DNA of 11,160 nt from Chloroflexota bacterium. GTDB taxonomy: Bacteria > Chloroflexota > Anaerolineae > UBA7937 > B3-Chlor. The stretch spans positions 1 to 11,160 of the forward strand of contig JAUWYD010000014.1 of NCBI GenBank assembly GCA_030616025.1. Direction: 5' to 3'. Below are positions 1 to 6,567 of this stretch, piece after piece. Within the stretch, counting starts at the first letter, position 1, and the number at the start of each line of letters is the position of its first letter. The notes under the pieces were generated by a model that saw nothing but the letters and a program-made list of their open reading frames with translations, had not been told where the DNA came from and ran no database searches. Made by a program: the position numbers and the translations under genes.

Positions 1-222
1 CTCCCCACTGATCGGAGCCCAAAGGTCCGATGCGGCCTTTACAGACTCTATGATGCCAAACGACTCGAACTGCCTCAAAGTGTCTCCTGGCTGGGGCAAT
101 TCCACATAGACTATGTCTCCCAACTGCTCTTGAGCATAGTCGGTGATGCCTATTATGGCCAGTCCACCATGGAGCTTTGCCCACTCATGCTCCTTCGAAT
201 ACTTTCGATCTGTGGGCTCCAT
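1..222 (-). CDS. gcvH: Glycine cleavage system H protein, N-terminal part (runs off the left edge)
   Basis: GcvH is the small lipoyl carrier of the glycine cleavage complex: its lipoylated lysine shuttles the aminomethyl group from the P protein to the T protein and is reoxidised by the L protein, in the cytoplasm. The 74 visible residues carry the family pattern: a KYSKEHEW start, GITDYAQEQLGDIVYVELP, then ESVKAASDL, where K62 is the expected lipoylation site, followed by APISGE. The family is usually about 125-130 residues, so roughly the C-terminal 50 lie outside the window. The ATG at 222-220 is preceded by a purine-rich GGAGGGGAGGGG ribosome-binding site 7 bases upstream. It follows the Nudix gene by 62 bases on the same strand, so the two may be cotranscribed. 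The residues around the lysine look canonical. Identity is secure; whether it serves glycine cleavage or another lipoyl role is not visible. Confidence 0.95.
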   Translation of the reverse strand, partial: MEPTDRKYSKEHEWAKLHGGLAIIGITDYAQEQLGDIVYVELPQPGDTLRQFESFGIIESVKAASDLWAPISGE

Positions 223-284
223 GCTCAATCCCCTCCCCTCCAAATCTTGAGTTTGCCAGGCCCTCTACGCAAACCTGGCTTCGG

Positions 285-818
285 CTACGAAGTCAGCAGT
301 TTGGCACGAGCAGCAATCAGCCCTAAGATGCTCTTGCCATCACATATCTCCCCGGTCCCGATCATCTCCAGGGCTCTGTCCAGAGGCACCTTGACCACCT
401 CGATGATCTCGTCACTCTCCACCCGTTGAGAGCCTAGTGTCAAATCGGTGGCCAGGTACAGGTAAATGCGTTCATCGGAGAAGCCGGGCGAGACATAGAA
501 GACATAGAGTTCCTCGATCCGTTCAGCCACATAGCCCGTCTCCTCACTCAGTTCTCGTACAGCGCAAGCTTCTGCTTCTTCACCGTCCTCCAAGGTCCCC
601 GCGGGGATCTCCAGGAGCGTCCTTGCCACGGCCGCACGGAACTGATTCACCAAGAGCACTTCGCCGCTCTCGTCCACGGCTACGATTCCTACCGCACCAC
701 GGTGCTCAACGATCTCCCTCTCAGTGATTCGACCGCTGGGCAGGCGCACGCTATCAACCCGAAGATTGACTATCCGTCCCTCATATATCCGCCTACTGGA
801 TAGCAGATCCTCGCCCAA
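285..818 (-). CDS. nudF: Nudix hydrolase, ADP-ribose pyrophosphatase type
   Basis: A 177-residue Nudix enzyme, normal length for bacterial ADP-ribose pyrophosphatases, which split ADP-ribose into AMP and ribose 5-phosphate using Mg2+. The Nudix box lies at residues 74-96 (G74, E80, then R88-E89-L-S-E92-E93-T-G95) and fits the GX5EX7REUXEEXGU pattern except that the last hydrophobic position is Tyr. The preceding block QFR...LLEIPAGTLE (about 59-77) is the stretch typical of the ADP-ribose pyrophosphatase subfamily rather than of MutT or Ap4A hydrolases. The start is TTG at 818-816, chosen because GAGGAG lies 7 bases upstream. It is 197 bases downstream of the LysM gene and 62 bases upstream of gcvH. 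Substrate is inferred from subfamily motifs; a broader nucleotide-sugar specificity is possible. The symbol follows the E. coli ADP-ribose enzyme. Confidence 0.88.
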   Translation of the reverse strand: MGEDLLSSRRIYEGRIVNLRVDSVRLPSGRITEREIVEHRGAVGIVAVDESGEVLLVNQFRAAVARTLLEIPAGTLEDGEEAEACAVRELSEETGYVAERIEELYVFYVSPGFSDERIYLYLATDLTLGSQRVESDEIIEVVKVPLDRALEMIGTGEICDGKSILGLIAARAKLLTS

Positions 819-976
819 GCTGTTCTCCTCAACTACGCAAGAAGGCCATTGGTTCGCAACCCAACAGCCCTCTCCAAATCATGCCACAGAAGATGCCAGC
901 CCAATCACATGCGCACAACGTTCCTGAGACTCGCAACTTCCTTCCAGGCGTGACCCTTCCCTGGCGGGCACTTCAC

Positions 977-994
977 CGGTTCGCAGGCGAACCG
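977..994. repeat. Perfect inverted repeat after the LysM gene
   Basis: CGGTTCGC and GCGAACCG are exact inverted copies around an AG centre (8-bp arms; as RNA a 7-bp stem with a CAGG loop). It begins 22 bases past the LysM stop on the minus strand and lies about 160 bases before the nudF start. No T-tract follows on either strand, so it is not a textbook intrinsic terminator. It could be a transcript-end stabiliser or an operator for nudF-gcvH; the sequence does not decide. Confidence 0.55.
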
Positions 995-1015
995 CACAGA
1001 TCTCTTCCCAACCTC

Positions 1016-1765
1016 CTAAGGTATGCGTAGGGTCTGTCCGACATAGATGAAATTCACGTTGGGCAGGTTGTTGGCGTAAGCGATTGCCCAAGCTGTGGTG
1101 CCAAACCCTACTGCGATGGAAGACAGCGTATCACCCCGCTGCACGACGTACGTCTGTCCGCCAGCCTGTGTCGCCGAACCCCCGGGAATGGTCAGGCTCT
1201 GTCCCACCCAGATGTAGTTAGGATTGGCGATCCCATTGGCTAAAGCTAGAGCATCGACTGTAATGCCGTACATGTTGGCAATCGAGCGCAAGGTCTCCCC
1301 CCGGCGGACGATGTGCACTCCAGGCTGGGGAGACGGAGCAGCAACTCCGGGGATAATCAATACGTCCCCTGCTCTGATAAGGTTGGGGTTTGTCAGGTTG
1401 TTGGCCGCCGCTATGTCTTCGGCGGTGACCCCGTAACGACTAGCTATCAGAGAGATTGTCTCTCCCCACGCCACAACATGCTCTACCCCTTCGGCGGAAG
1501 GAGGCGCAGGCGGCTGGGTCGGAGGAGGTGAAGGCGTCTCGTCGGCAGATAGCGGAGGAGTGACCGATGCTGACACCTCAGGAGAGGTCGCTGGAGAGGC
1601 CGCTGGTGTTTCCTCGGCTGGCACGGTCACTGTGCTACCTGGACCCTCGGGGCCGATCTCGGCAGTGGGACTAGGTGCAGGTTTGGCCCTCTCACATCCC
1701 CCCAGCACCATGGCCAGCGCCAGCAAGAGCAGCAAGACACCGGTCATGAACAGGTTCTTTCTCAT
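1016..1765 (-). CDS. Lipoprotein with three LysM repeats
   Basis: A 249-residue secreted lipoprotein that probably binds peptidoglycan or a related glycan. The N terminus MRKNLF is followed by a Leu-rich hydrophobic stretch and the lipobox VLGGC, with C24 as the expected lipidated cysteine. Residues about 30-92 form a Pro/Ser/Thr/Ala-rich linker of low complexity. Three LysM repeats follow at about 95-139, 150-194 and 204-249, each with the W/R-GETxxxIAxxYG...NxxxxG..LxIP pattern; the protein stops right at the end of the third. No catalytic domain is present, so it is a binding or anchoring protein rather than a hydrolase. The reading frame opens further upstream, but the ATG at 1765-1763 has AAGGAGG 7 bases before it and starts a proper signal peptide. 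A promoter with an extended -10 lies just upstream, so it probably begins its own transcript. Confidence 0.9.
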   Translation of the reverse strand: MRKNLFMTGVLLLLLALAMVLGGCERAKPAPSPTAEIGPEGPGSTVTVPAEETPAASPATSPEVSASVTPPLSADETPSPPPTQPPAPPSAEGVEHVVAWGETISLIASRYGVTAEDIAAANNLTNPNLIRAGDVLIIPGVAAPSPQPGVHIVRRGETLRSIANMYGITVDALALANGIANPNYIWVGQSLTIPGGSATQAGGQTYVVQRGDTLSSIAVGFGTTAWAIAYANNLPNVNFIYVGQTLRIP

Positions 1766-1807
1766 CGAGCGGCCTCCTTGGTGGGCTCTCACTACCAAAC
1801 CCCAGCC

Positions 1808-1836
1808 ATCATACCATAGTCCAAAAGCTTCGTCCA
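1808..1836 (-). promoter_or_regulatory. Sigma70-type promoter for the LysM lipoprotein gene
   Basis: On the minus strand a TGGACG -35 box (1836-1831), a 17-base spacer and a TATGAT -10 box (1813-1808) are present. The -10 is preceded by TGG, the extended -10 signature. Initiation near 1801 would give a leader of about 36 bases that includes the AAGGAGG site. Four of six -35 bases and five of six -10 bases match consensus. Confidence 0.65.
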
Positions 1837-1878
1837 GTCGAAAAGAGACTTTGTGTCAACCGATGTGTCTTTGAAGAC

Positions 1879-1909
1879 CTAGCGCCGATTGTGACCTAGC
1901 TGGCGCTAG
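1879..1909. repeat. Inverted repeat spanning the macro-gene stop codon
   Basis: CTAGCGCC (1879-1886) and GGCGCTAG (1902-1909) are exact inverted copies separated by 15 bases. The right arm contains the TAG stop of the macro-domain gene on the minus strand. No T-run follows, so it is at best a weak or factor-assisted terminator between the macro gene and the promoter of the LysM gene, or a 3'-end stabilising hairpin. Confidence 0.45.
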
Positions 1910-2451
1910 AGGGCTGTCCGGACCTCAGGCAGTTCCCGCGCGCGCGCATCGCCCGCGCCCAGCTGTTCCTCGAAGGCTTTGTATGCTTCATCGCCCCAGA
2001 GCACAAAGACCACCTCTTCCAAACCGGTACCCGCAGCCAGGTGCTCCTGAACAGTCTCTATCATTATCTCAGCCGCCCTCGAATAGGGAAACCCTCCTAC
2101 TCCAGTCCCAAGAGCAGGGAATGCTATGCTCTTGAGACCCAACTCCTCGGCGCGAAGCAGGCTGCTCCTTGTGGCGCTCCTGATCTTGCTGGCATCCGTC
2201 ACCAGGTCCGTACCCATGACCGCGGCATGGATCACGTGCCTACCCTTCAACGTGCCCGCTCCGGTGACTACGGCCTGACCAACACGTATGGGGCCTTGCC
2301 TGAGCGCCTCGTCTTCGATCGCCTGTCCTCCCGCTCGCTTGATGGCGCCTGCGACGCCTGCCCCCATCCATAGGGCGCTGTTGGCCGCATTGACTATCGC
2401 GTCCGTCCCTGACTCAGTAATGTCTCCCTTGCGCAGAGTGATGCGAGGCAC
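1906..2451 (-). CDS. Macro-domain protein (ADP-ribose binding or hydrolysing)
   Basis: A single macro domain of 181 residues, the usual size. Macro domains bind ADP-ribose, and many bacterial ones remove ADP-ribose from proteins or deacetylate O-acetyl-ADP-ribose. Visible landmarks: K8-GDIT (adenine-binding Asp10), VNAAN (20-24), the glycine-rich loop WMGAGVAGAIKRAGG (28-42) and the phosphate loop ALGTGVGGFP (113-122). The protein has no Cys and only two His, both in RHVIH, so it does not look like the zinc-containing macrodomains linked to SirTM sirtuins. The start is taken as GTG at 2451-2449: it has GGAGGAGG about 9 bases upstream and begins MPRITLRKGD; an extension to 2496 would overlap the preceding gene. 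The stop of the membrane regulator ends one base before this GTG, so translation is probably coupled. Domain call is secure; exact activity is not. Confidence 0.9.
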   Translation of the reverse strand: MPRITLRKGDITESGTDAIVNAANSALWMGAGVAGAIKRAGGQAIEDEALRQGPIRVGQAVVTGAGTLKGRHVIHAAVMGTDLVTDASKIRSATRSSLLRAEELGLKSIAFPALGTGVGGFPYSRAAEIMIETVQEHLAAGTGLEEVVFVLWGDEAYKAFEEQLGAGDARARELPEVRTAL

Positions 2452-2452
2452 C

Positions 2453-4369
2453 CTAGCTATCCTCCTCCATGCTGGCCAACACCTTTGCCACGGCATCTAT
2501 GGCCGCCCTTTGCTTCCTGTACAAGTCCGATTCACTCATGGACAGGCGGATCGCTATCTGCGTGATTCGCAAGCCTCTAATGAACTTCATCTCCAGGATG
2601 TTGTAGAGTATCCATTCTTTCGTTGTGAGATTCCGCTGCCCTTCGGGCGGTTTCAAAGCCTCGACCGCCTTGTACAGTACGGAACGAAGGACTTTGGTGG
2701 GCGCCTGTCCGCTCTCTCGCGCGTATTTTCTGACTATCTTCATCCTCAGCAGCGGGCTCTCCGTAAGTCCCGGCCCACCCCAACAGTGACTCAGTGCCTC
2801 CTTCACCACCTTGGGAAAATCTGGTTCATGGACAGGGGTGTTGTCGATAGGCTCCAACATGGGTGATCCCACATAGCGCGGCCGACTCTGCCAACGCTGG
2901 ATGGACTCTATCTCCGGAGTCAGTTCCCATAGGATGGCAAAGATTCCCCGCTGTAGCTGCCAGTCCTCCAATGCTAGTTCTGCCTGGCCTACCAGCGTCA
3001 GAGCTATGTGGTTCTCTCTGTCCGTCAAGTTCAACCGGTCCAGACGTCCCTTGATTCCCAAGATACCCAGTGTCTCCTCACGCGACCGGGAACGCAAAGG
3101 TAGCAGCGAGTAGTCGCCCTGGCTTATGAACATCCGCTCCACCACGGCATCTTCCTGGCCATCGCTGTCATTCACAAGAACTTGAGCTAGGTCCTCTAGC
3201 TCACAGGTCTGGACGAAACGGTTCACTTCTGCCCTTGAACCGCAGACTGCTTGTGCCTGCAGTCTGCCATCCCTTTTGGTCATGACGAAGCCCGTCGTGA
3301 CCCGCAGCAAATCGCAGAAAGCGGCCAAGATGTTCTCCAAGAGTTGAGACAGGTCGGTGGTAGTAAGCAGCCGTGTATCTAGTTCACGAATCCACGTGAT
3401 CTCGGCGCTGTCCCGTCGGTATATCAAGAGATCAATGAACGGGGAGAAGGCGCTGATGAGCACCTGGAGAAGGACTATGCCCACCACCACGGCGAAGACA
3501 AGGACTGTATCGCGCGGCAATCCCAGAATACTCTCTACTCTCGGAACCACGAGCATCAGCGCTAGCAGGCAGATGCCCACGAAAGGGCCGCGCAACAAGT
3601 AGTTGATCAGACTGCGCTTCACCACTCTGTCGGGCATTAGAGCCCCGTAGAAGGCCACGCAATAAGCCAGGACGACTGTCATCAGGGCGATCCCCAGATT
3701 ACCCACCATGGCAATGGAGAGTAGCAGGTTCGGCGAGAAATGGTTTGGTAGGCTGGCAAGAAGCATATAGGGGAACACGCCCAGCGCCGGCGCGGCAAAA
3801 GACACCGCCAGATAGGTCATCCGACGCCTCGAAGTTGATGTGACGGTCCTCCGCCGAGCACGCTCGATGTTTATCAGGCCCAGGCCCGTCACCACGAAGA
3901 AATAGAAGGAGAAAATCCAGAACAGAGGGCCCGCCTGCAAGTAGACCGCCCAGGAGGTGTCAACACCGTCCGTGACCAGCAAGGTAGTGAAGACGGTGAG
4001 AAGGACAAGAACTGCGCCGAAAACGTAGGTCGTCGCCACGAGACCCCTGCGCAGCCGGGAGAACGAGTTCGTTGTCCTTAGCAAGGCATCGGAAAAGTGA
4101 AGATAGGCAGCTGGTAAGAACGCGATACCCAGCCATTGAAACTTGAGCCACAGGAATATGGTGGCAGACGCTTGCACGTTCATGAGAATGACATCAGCGG
4201 CGTGGACGATGGTCACGAAGGAAAGCAGTGCGCAGAAAGCTCGAGCCACTGAGTTGCGGATGTTGTGACTAAGAATGTACACCAGCAAAGAGAAGGCGAT
4301 TATGACGTTAGTGGCCGAGAGTATCAGATTGCCCAGGGAGAGGACCCCGGTAAGGGTCACACCGCCCAT
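2453..4369 (-). CDS. Polytopic membrane protein with GAF-like domain and C-terminal HTH-like region (putative membrane-bound regulator)
   Basis: A 638-residue protein I do not recognise by gene name. Residues 1-310 hold about nine hydrophobic segments (near 12-33, 42-63, 70-91, 108-130, 143-165, 185-205, 213-240, 256-278, 286-310); the first seven resemble the 7TM sensor region of some histidine kinases. Residues about 325-460 look like a GAF domain (LSQLLENILAAFCDLL..., ending LGILGIKGR...LTDRE). No histidine-kinase H-box, N/G boxes, GGDEF or phosphatase motif is present. The last 120 residues are helical and charged; ITQIAIRLSMSESDLYRKQR (602-621) has helix-turn-helix spacing, with an EWILYNILEMKFI helix just before. 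Inference: a membrane-anchored one-component regulator. The ATG at 4369 has AGGAGG 12 bases upstream, rather far. It follows cdsA by 87 bases and abuts the macro gene. DNA binding is a guess; the C terminus could contact protein instead. Confidence 0.75.
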   Translation of the reverse strand: MGGVTLTGVLSLGNLILSATNVIIAFSLLVYILSHNIRNSVARAFCALLSFVTIVHAADVILMNVQASATIFLWLKFQWLGIAFLPAAYLHFSDALLRTTNSFSRLRRGLVATTYVFGAVLVLLTVFTTLLVTDGVDTSWAVYLQAGPLFWIFSFYFFVVTGLGLINIERARRRTVTSTSRRRMTYLAVSFAAPALGVFPYMLLASLPNHFSPNLLLSIAMVGNLGIALMTVVLAYCVAFYGALMPDRVVKRSLINYLLRGPFVGICLLALMLVVPRVESILGLPRDTVLVFAVVVGIVLLQVLISAFSPFIDLLIYRRDSAEITWIRELDTRLLTTTDLSQLLENILAAFCDLLRVTTGFVMTKRDGRLQAQAVCGSRAEVNRFVQTCELEDLAQVLVNDSDGQEDAVVERMFISQGDYSLLPLRSRSREETLGILGIKGRLDRLNLTDRENHIALTLVGQAELALEDWQLQRGIFAILWELTPEIESIQRWQSRPRYVGSPMLEPIDNTPVHEPDFPKVVKEALSHCWGGPGLTESPLLRMKIVRKYARESGQAPTKVLRSVLYKAVEALKPPEGQRNLTTKEWILYNILEMKFIRGLRITQIAIRLSMSESDLYRKQRAAIDAVAKVLASMEEDS

Positions 4370-4403
4370 TTGATCGTCACACCTCCTGCCCTAGACCTTC
4401 CCC

Positions 4404-4437
4404 GCAAGCGATGGCTTGCCGTATCCACATCCGATAC
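4404..4437. repeat. Two small hairpins between cdsA and the membrane regulator
   Basis: GCAAGC/GCTTGC with a GATG loop (4404-4419) and GTATC/GATAC with a 7-base loop (4421-4437) lie side by side in the 87-base gap. Neither is followed by a T-run on the minus strand and I see no good promoter in the gap, so transcription may simply read through from cdsA. Confidence 0.35.
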
Positions 4438-4456
4438 ATCAAACAAGACCTCTTGG

Positions 4457-5257
4457 CTAAACCCCCAGTACCCAAACCACGAAATAGTGGACGACGACGA
4501 CCACAAAAAGCAAGCTATCGATCCGGTCCAGTATCCCTCCGTGGCCAGGAAGCAGACTCCCCGAGTCCTTTACCCCTACCTGACGTTTGATCATAGATTC
4601 CGCCAAATCTCCAAAAGTGGCGGCCAAGCTGATGGCCAGTCCCAGTGACAAGGACTCAAGGACAGACAGGCTCAGAACCCGCCCAAACACAAGCGACGTG
4701 CCTCCACCTGCCAACCATCCGGCCACGGCCCCTTCCCAAGTCTTGTTGGGGCTCACGCGGGGGAAGAAAGGACGCTTCCCCCACGCCTTGCCAAAGACAT
4801 ATGCAAAGCTGTCGCACATCCACGTTGCGAACAGCGCGAGAAGTGTCCAACCCAGTCCCCCTGGCAAATCCCGGAGCATCAAGAAATGACTGGACAACCA
4901 GCCTACGTACAGCGCCCCGGCCAGGCTCAGCGCCCAGTCAACATAGGGCTGTTCGGCCTCAGTCGTCCGGGTCACCTGCCAAGCCAGTGACGAGACGAGG
5001 ATCAAGGCCAGCCCACCGACGACCGCTTCCAGCGGTAGATAGACCACTCCGACCAGCAAGAACGCTGTCAAACCGAACTGAAGTGCATAGAGAGGCCGAT
5101 GCCCGCCAACGACGAGCATCCGTTGGTACTCGCGCCCAGCCAAAATCGCCATCGCAAGCACAGCTGCGAGGAATGGCGCCCCACCAAAGTACACCACCGC
5201 GAGGGTCACCAACCCATAACCCGCACCGCTTATGATGCGACGGCGGAGAACGGACAA
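4457..5257 (-). CDS. cdsA: Phosphatidate cytidylyltransferase (CDP-diglyceride synthase)
   Basis: CdsA makes CDP-diacylglycerol from CTP and phosphatidic acid in the cytoplasmic membrane, the branch point to all bacterial phospholipids. The 266-residue protein is almost entirely hydrophobic helices and ends with the family signature at residues 221-249: SMIKRQ...VKD...LLPGHGGILDRIDSLL, with the Asp and GHGG residues that coordinate metal and nucleotide. SPNKTWEG (169-176) is a second conserved block. Length matches the family (about 260-290). The start is TTG at 5257-5255, one base after the uppS stop, with GAAGG inside the end of uppS as its ribosome-binding site. The one-base gap points to translational coupling. 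In many bacteria dxr and rseP follow; here they do not. Confidence 0.94.
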   Translation of the reverse strand: MSVLRRRIISGAGYGLVTLAVVYFGGAPFLAAVLAMAILAGREYQRMLVVGGHRPLYALQFGLTAFLLVGVVYLPLEAVVGGLALILVSSLAWQVTRTTEAEQPYVDWALSLAGALYVGWLSSHFLMLRDLPGGLGWTLLALFATWMCDSFAYVFGKAWGKRPFFPRVSPNKTWEGAVAGWLAGGGTSLVFGRVLSLSVLESLSLGLAISLAATFGDLAESMIKRQVGVKDSGSLLPGHGGILDRIDSLLFVVVVVHYFVVWVLGV

Positions 5258-5258
5258 C

Positions 5259-5972
5259 CTACACCTTCAGCCTGCCGAAGCGTCTGTCCCGTTGAGCATA
5301 AGCCCGCAATGCCTTGTAAAGCTCCTCCTTGTCGAAATCGGGCCAAAATGTGGGGGTGGAATAGTACTCCGCATAGGCAGACTGCCAGATGAGGAAGTTG
5401 CTAAGCCTCATCTCCCCGCCAGTGCGGATGATCAAATCGGGATCAGGCAGTCCCGCCGTGTAGAGACAATCACTGAGTGATTCCTCATCCACATCAGCGG
5501 GGTCGACCTTCTCCTCCATCAGCTTCCGAACACCGCGCACTATCTCCGCGCGTCCGCCATAATTGAAAGCCACATTCAGAATCAGGCGGTCATTATCCTT
5601 GGTCAACTCAATGGCGCCCAACACAGCCTGTCGCAACCTGTCCGACAGACCCTCTAGTTCGCCTACGTGGCGCAATTTCACGCCCTCACGGTGCAAGTTC
5701 TTGACCTCACTGTCCAGAACCCTTTCCAGGATCCCTATCAACCCTCGCACCTCTTCCAAAGGGCGCTGCCAGTTCTCGGTCGAAAACGCATAGATGGTGA
5801 CTATCTTGACTCCGTACTCGCCGCAAGCTTCCAAGACTCGCCGGATGTTCTCGGTGCCTGCCCGATGACCTTCCAGACGCGGCACGCCGTGGTCTTGAGC
5901 CCAGCGCCCATTCCCGTCCATTATGATGCCGATGTGATATGGTATGGATGATAGCGGCTCAGTGGCATCCAT
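5259..5972 (-). CDS. uppS: Isoprenyl transferase (undecaprenyl diphosphate synthase)
   Basis: A cis-prenyltransferase that adds isopentenyl units to farnesyl diphosphate to make undecaprenyl diphosphate, the lipid carrier for cell-wall sugars. Its 237 residues are normal length. Landmarks: IMDGNGRWA with catalytic D19, GHRAG (35-39), YAFSTENW (61-68), NVAFNYGGRAEI (133-144) and IIRTGGEMRLSNFLIWQ (181-197), which binds the isopentenyl diphosphate. The usual His in RTGGEHR is Met here, a common variation as far as I recall. The ATG at 5972 lies 7 bases after the frr stop; the ribosome-binding site is weak (GACGGGAT), so coupling to frr translation is likely. Upstream neighbour frr, downstream neighbour cdsA, in the widely conserved order. 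Confidence 0.95.
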   Translation of the reverse strand: MDATEPLSSIPYHIGIIMDGNGRWAQDHGVPRLEGHRAGTENIRRVLEACGEYGVKIVTIYAFSTENWQRPLEEVRGLIGILERVLDSEVKNLHREGVKLRHVGELEGLSDRLRQAVLGAIELTKDNDRLILNVAFNYGGRAEIVRGVRKLMEEKVDPADVDEESLSDCLYTAGLPDPDLIIRTGGEMRLSNFLIWQSAYAEYYSTPTFWPDFDKEELYKALRAYAQRDRRFGRLKV

Positions 5973-5979
5973 ATCCCGT

Positions 5980-6537
5980 CTACACTTCCATTATCTGTTC
6001 TTCCTTGGCCGCCCCAATCTCATCCATCTTCTCCACATAGTTGTCTGTCAACTCCTGCATCCTGTCCTTGCCACGGAAGTGGTCATCCTCCGAGATGAGT
6101 TTCTCTTTCTCTAACTCCCGCATGTCGTGCAAGCCATCCCGCCTGCAGTTACGGACGGCGATCCTGCCTTCTTCAACCCTCTTCTGCACCATTTTGACCA
6201 GCTCGCGGCGACGTTCCTCAGTCAAACGCGGGACCGACAAACGGATGACCTTGCCGTCATTACCAGGCGTCAAGCCCAGTTCGGACTTCAGGATAGCCTT
6301 CTCAATCTCAGGCAAGGATGAGGGATCGTACGGACGGATGACCATCAGACGGGGCTCGGGAACCGAAATCGTTGACAGCTGGTTGAGAGGAACGAGCGTT
6401 CCGTAGTAGTCAACCTGGAGGCGTTCAACCAGCGCCGGCGAGGCCCTTCCAGTCCTGATATTGATCAGGTCGGTTTGCAGGGCCTCGACGCTTTTCTTCA
6501 TCCGCTCTTCGGTTTCTTTCACCACATCCTCGATCAT
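5980..6537 (-). CDS. frr: Ribosome recycling factor
   Basis: RRF works with EF-G to split the post-termination ribosome. The 185-residue protein has the expected length and layout: long-helix segments at both ends (MIEDVVKETEERMKKSVEAL... and ...RMQELTDNYVEKMDEIGAAKEEQIMEV) and the conserved core NIRTGRASPALVERLQVDYYG, then PEPRLMVIRPYD and the LPPLTEERR-like block, here SVPRLTEERRRELVK. The ATG at 6537 has a GGGGGG run 5 bases upstream serving as ribosome-binding site. It lies 30 bases after pyrH and 7 before uppS, in the standard operon order. One minor oddity: the usual DDIKK region near the third helix reads RDGLHDMRELEKEKLISEDDHFRGKD, slightly divergent but still aligning over the expected length. 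Confidence 0.96.
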   Translation of the reverse strand: MIEDVVKETEERMKKSVEALQTDLINIRTGRASPALVERLQVDYYGTLVPLNQLSTISVPEPRLMVIRPYDPSSLPEIEKAILKSELGLTPGNDGKVIRLSVPRLTEERRRELVKMVQKRVEEGRIAVRNCRRDGLHDMRELEKEKLISEDDHFRGKDRMQELTDNYVEKMDEIGAAKEEQIMEV

Positions 6538-6567
6538 GAAGACCCCCCATCACCACGCCCGCTGTGA

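Noticed and set aside
879..1091. Minus-strand 70-residue frame overlapping the end of the LysM gene
   Set aside because: It begins inside the third LysM repeat in another frame and has a composition unlike a folded protein; no start signal.
2452..2496. Longer start for the macro-domain protein (MPWQRCWPAWRR...)
   Set aside because: It would overlap the end of the membrane regulator by over 40 bases; the GTG at 2451 has a better-placed ribosome-binding site and matches the family N terminus.
4645..5235. Long plus-strand frame rich in Arg, Pro and Thr across cdsA
   Set aside because: It is the antisense shadow of cdsA; its composition is that expected from reversed GC-rich coding sequence and it has no ribosome-binding site.
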